Source of the DNA: Deltaproteobacteria bacterium
GTDB lineage: Bacteria; Desulfobacterota; Desulfobacteria; Desulfobacterales; UBA11574
Length of the DNA stretch: 8,336 nt
Direction: 5' to 3'
Assembly (NCBI GenBank): GCA_019313025.1
Contig: JAFDCA010000055.1
Span: forward strand, 1 to 8,336
Part shown: positions 6,559 to 8,336 of the stretch, piece by piece
How the letters are laid out: every line of letters begins with the position of its first letter
How positions within the stretch are numbered: the stretch's first letter is position 1
The notes under the pieces: generated by a model
Told to the model about the DNA's origin: nothing
Database searches by the model: none
What the model saw: only the letters and a program-made list of their open reading frames with translations
Translations under genes and position numbers: made by a program

Positions 6559-6627
6559 ATGCCTATTCCGGCTGATGCCTTCGGGGGATTTATAGTAAAA
6601 GCCATTAAAAACAGTTTAATAGGCTGA
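6559..6627 (+). other. Nested-stem element that also reads as a 22-residue ORF
   Basis: GCCTATT (6561-6567) pairs with AATAGGC (6618-6624). Inside it GGCT (6570-6573) pairs with AGCC (6600-6603). Inside that GATGCC closes over a TTCG tetraloop onto GGGGATT with a small internal mismatch. The same bases contain a reading frame from ATG 6559 to TGA 6627 that begins MPIPADAFGG and ends IKNSLIG. The element ends 27 nt before the lipoprotein TTG, so it could be a leader peptide, a cis-acting RNA structure or a small peptide gene. I do not match it to a known riboswitch class. Confidence 0.35.
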
Positions 6628-6654
6628 ACGCTCAGGGCAGAAAGGAGGCTTGGC

Positions 6655-7404
6655 TTGCCAAAAAGAAAGCGTGTGTTCTGGTTAGTGGGGTTGTTGGTTG
6701 CGATTGTGGTTTCCGGTTGTGCATCGATCGGCAAGGTCAAACCGATCGAACCCGAATCGGTTGAGCAAAAAGCGGTAGATGCCGACAAAGGCTGGTGGTA
6801 TGCCCAATTTCGCATGGATTGGCCGCAGGACACAGATCCCGCGTGGGATGTGGACTTCATACTGGCCCACAGGGTCATCTCCCATGTGCTCGATCAATAT
6901 GGAAAGGAAATCTCCCTCTGGCGATTCCATCGTCGGGCGGCGCGTGATCAAAGCGGGCATATATTCAGCTTTATCTTCTACGCCTCCAGAGACACAGCGC
7001 AAGAGATTTACCGCGCCATCCAGTCAAGCCGCCCTCTCGATGAACTGATGGCTGCGCATTTGGTCATTGACACGATTTATGACGACACAACCGTCGTCCT
7101 GCGGAATGACTTGGGGGCTACGAGTGACCGCAATTGGTCTCCCGAAATAAAAAGGTCTTGGCCTTTCTACATTATGGGCGTGAGCCGAATGTGGTTGAAC
7201 CTGATCGATGAGGTCTCGAAGGAGACGCTGAAAGAAAGGGATCTCTCCAATATCGATGACTTGTTGGAAGGCTACCGGAAGGTAAACGAAATCGTTGAAG
7301 AGAAGTGGAAACAAGAAGGAGGGCACGCTTTCTTGCATCATCTGAATGCCATCTTCGGCTACAAACCGTTGCTTATTTACGAAAGGCGCCTCATGAATTT
7401 CTAA
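6655..7404 (+). CDS. Outer-membrane-type lipoprotein of unknown function (TTG start)
   Basis: The 249-residue protein starts with a lipoprotein signal: basic KRKR (3-6), a hydrophobic stretch to residue 19 and the lipobox VSGC with lipidation at C22. Residues 23-24 are A and S with no aspartate at +2, so sorting to the outer membrane is the default expectation. The mature part has tryptophan and histidine clusters (WWYAQFRMDW from 47, SLWRFHRRAA 87-96, HAFLHHLNAIFGY 224-236) but no catalytic motif I can name. I vaguely recall similar uncharacterised proteins from Desulfobacterota. The TTG start is supported by a strong AAAGGAGG at 6641-6648, 6 nt upstream, and by the correctly placed signal peptide. 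It lies 270 nt after the preceding gene and is probably its own transcription unit. A periplasm-facing role is inferred only from the signal. Confidence 0.85.
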   Translation: MPKRKRVFWLVGLLVAIVVSGCASIGKVKPIEPESVEQKAVDADKGWWYAQFRMDWPQDTDPAWDVDFILAHRVISHVLDQYGKEISLWRFHRRAARDQSGHIFSFIFYASRDTAQEIYRAIQSSRPLDELMAAHLVIDTIYDDTTVVLRNDLGATSDRNWSPEIKRSWPFYIMGVSRMWLNLIDEVSKETLKERDLSNIDDLLEGYRKVNEIVEEKWKQEGGHAFLHHLNAIFGYKPLLIYERRLMNF

Positions 7405-7657
7405 CATCGGCCGTGCCTATAACACATGCCCTGAAGAGGCTGAGCAAATAAGAACGGCTTTGTCTGATTATAAAACTAAAAATGGCAAATATCCTGACGT
7501 GTTGTATGATTTGAATAGGCCGTTGCCATGTTCGAGATACTTTAGAGGTACCATACTTGAATATGAAACCACGGTTTCAACTTATAAATTAAGCTTCAAA
7601 GATTGGCTGGTTGAACATACGGCTACCGATAAAGAGCCTTTTATGGCTCACAAGTAA
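7397..7657 (+). pseudogene. 5'-truncated pilin-like gene remnant
   Basis: The frame is open from just after a TGA (7394-7396) to TAA at 7655-7657 and gives about 86 codons of protein-like sequence. It includes CPEEAEQIRTALSDYKT, NGKYPDVLYDL and YKLSFKDWLVEHTATD. The YK..NG.YP..L pattern resembles the mature part of type IV pilins and pseudopilins. The hydrophobic N-terminal helix and prepilin peptidase site that such a protein needs are absent. No ATG or GTG starts the frame: the only ordinary start is TTG at 7460, inside the conserved-looking part and without a ribosome-binding site. The open frame overlaps the end of the lipoprotein gene by 8 nt. It is most simply the C-terminal remnant of a gene whose 5' part was lost at a breakpoint near 7400. 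Expression as a short protein cannot be excluded. Confidence 0.5.
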
Positions 7658-7736
7658 AAACTGCTAACATGTTCTTTCAGTGGATCGCAAAACCGCGCCT
7701 TCTAAAGAGCAATTTTAGTGGTAAAGATAATTTGCA

Positions 7737-8150
7737 ATGACAAAAAGTATTTCTAAGCTTGCCAGATTCGTGGACAGTCAAATCTCTATTGAAATAAGTG
7801 AGCCTTGGGAATTCAAAGATGAAGTGGGCTCATCAACATTCACTGGCACAATCTCGGATATATATGTGTCAACACATCTACGGAAGTCTTCAGAAAAAGA
7901 AACCGAGTGCTTAATCATTCACCTTGCAAGACCTTTTGGTTACGCGAAGCTGAAAACCGAATATTTAATGGGTTCCCCACGTCATGAGGGTAATGGGTTG
8001 AGCAAACTTGCTAAAGGAGAGGTTATTGCTTTCAACTTCTGTCGAGCTTCTTCTGAACGGGTACAATCTGACAATCCATTTGACTCAACTCGCTGGAAAG
8101 ATGATCGATCTTTTGGTCTAATAGGAACAATAAAACTCGAAAACCACTAA
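7737..8150 (+). CDS. Hypothetical protein, 137 residues, orphan
   Basis: I do not recognise this protein. It has no signal peptide or membrane segment. The alternating hydrophobic pattern (ISIEISEPWEF, TFTGTISDIYVS, ECLIIHLARPF, GEVIAFNF, FGLIGTIKL) suggests a small all-beta protein. The start at ATG 7737 is forced: an in-frame TAA lies at 7728-7730. The ribosome-binding site is poor. Base composition is more AT-rich and codon choice looser than in the genes before 7400, and its neighbours are a truncated remnant and repeat-like hairpins. It is plausibly an accessory gene acquired or stranded there. The intact 137-codon frame supports a real gene, though not strongly. Confidence 0.6.
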   Translation: MTKSISKLARFVDSQISIEISEPWEFKDEVGSSTFTGTISDIYVSTHLRKSSEKETECLIIHLARPFGYAKLKTEYLMGSPRHEGNGLSKLAKGEVIAFNFCRASSERVQSDNPFDSTRWKDDRSFGLIGTIKLENH

Positions 8151-8182
8151 CACTTATAAGGCCTGCCGGTGTCAATGTAGAA

Positions 8183-8210
8183 AAGGGGTCAAGTCTATGT
8201 TTGACCCTTT
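8183..8210. repeat. GGGGTCAA hairpin, REP/Y1-transposase-like
   Basis: AAGGGGTCAA (8183-8192) pairs with TTGACCCTTT (8201-8210) as a 10-bp stem with one G.U pair and an 8-nt loop. Strings like AAAGGGGTCAAGTCT are, from memory, common beside REP-associated Y1 (IS200-like) transposase genes in Desulfobacterota and related bacteria. No transposase is visible in the window, though one could lie beyond the right edge. The hairpin is also 32 nt after the 137-residue gene and could act as a bidirectional terminator. Confidence 0.5.
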
Positions 8211-8278
8211 ATGGAAAAGAGATGAATTAATTCAGGGGTCGCATATGAAAAGTGAAATCAAGACATAAATCTCCTATG

Positions 8279-8307
8279 CTGTGAGATCAAAATTTTGATT
8301 TTCACAG
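8279..8307. repeat. 29-bp interrupted palindrome
   Basis: CTGTGA (8279-8284) and TCACAG (8302-8307) are perfect inverse arms that enclose a perfect 14-bp palindrome ATCAAAATTTTGAT (8286-8299). One extra G lies on the left and TT on the right. This is the strongest dyad in the window. It could be an operator, a promoter-region site for a gene beyond the right edge, or part of the same repeat family as the hairpin at 8183-8210. Confidence 0.6.
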
Positions 8308-8336
8308 GACGACCGTTCTTAGTTCTTTGATAATAA

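Noticed and set aside
6385..6654. Known riboswitch class (c-di-GMP, TPP, cobalamin, fluoride) in the lipoprotein leader
   Set aside because: None of the conserved core strings of these classes is recognisable in the spacer.
6453..6878. 141-codon minus-strand ORF over the spacer and lipoprotein start
   Set aside because: It overlaps the signal peptide and N-terminus of the well-supported lipoprotein gene antisense, and its composition looks like the shadow of the other strand.
7380..7470. Programmed frameshift joining the lipoprotein gene to the pilin-like frame
   Set aside because: The lipoprotein appears to end naturally after a conserved-looking C-terminus. There is no slippery heptamer at the overlap, and the two protein types do not belong together.
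7395..8180. Integron-type attC sites suggested by CTAACA or GCTAACA strings after successive ORFs
   Set aside because: Strings occur near 7401, 7663 and 8147, but no matching GTTRRRY core with the required internal symmetry follows any of them, and no integrase is seen.
8279..8307. CRP/FNR-type binding site (TGTGA and TCACA half-sites)
   Set aside because: The half-sites are separated by 17 nt rather than the 6 nt required by that family, so the motif match is superficial.

Overview
The window looks like a chromosomal segment of a Gram-negative anaerobe, most likely a Desulfobacterota (Desulfobacterales-type, sulfate-reducer lineage) bacterium. This rests on overall protein resemblance, moderate GC with AT-rich spacers, (G)GTCAGG-type heptad repeats, TTTAGGCAT-type repeats and a GGGGTCAAGTCT hairpin. 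It is an inference from pattern, not a database result. All supported genes are on the + strand. There are no rRNA, tRNA, CRISPR or intact insertion sequences.

Left part (1-2950): an AT-rich, gene-free leader holds a good sigma70-type promoter and a long inverted repeat ending 7 nt before surE (5'-nucleotidase). Next come a five-unit GTCAGG-type heptad repeat, a YhaM-type OB-fold/HD-domain 3'-5' exoribonuclease, a TTTAGGCAT repeat that fills the ribosome-binding region of the next gene, and tmk (thymidylate kinase). These three genes share a nucleotide/RNA-turnover theme.

Centre (2974-5265): the most interesting gene encodes a 763-residue fusion of a CysM-type cysteine synthase (residues 1 to about 298) with a full-length cysteinyl-tRNA synthetase-like module (about 302-763). 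The cysteine/zinc pocket and anticodon-reading residues of the synthetase half look intact. The KMSKS catalytic loop is replaced by KIVDE, and HIGH reads HLGQ. It may be a specialised cysteine-making, cysteine-binding, tRNA-binding protein rather than a housekeeping CysRS. A 332-residue acidic protein of unknown function follows.

Right part (6385-8336): a spacer carries a terminator-like hairpin and a nested-stem/short-ORF element, followed by an outer-membrane-type lipoprotein of unknown function starting at TTG. Beyond it the sequence becomes more AT-rich and looks like accessory debris: a 5'-truncated pilin-like fragment, a 137-residue orphan gene, a GGGGTCAA hairpin resembling those near REP-associated (Y1) transposases, and a 29-bp interrupted palindrome near the right edge.
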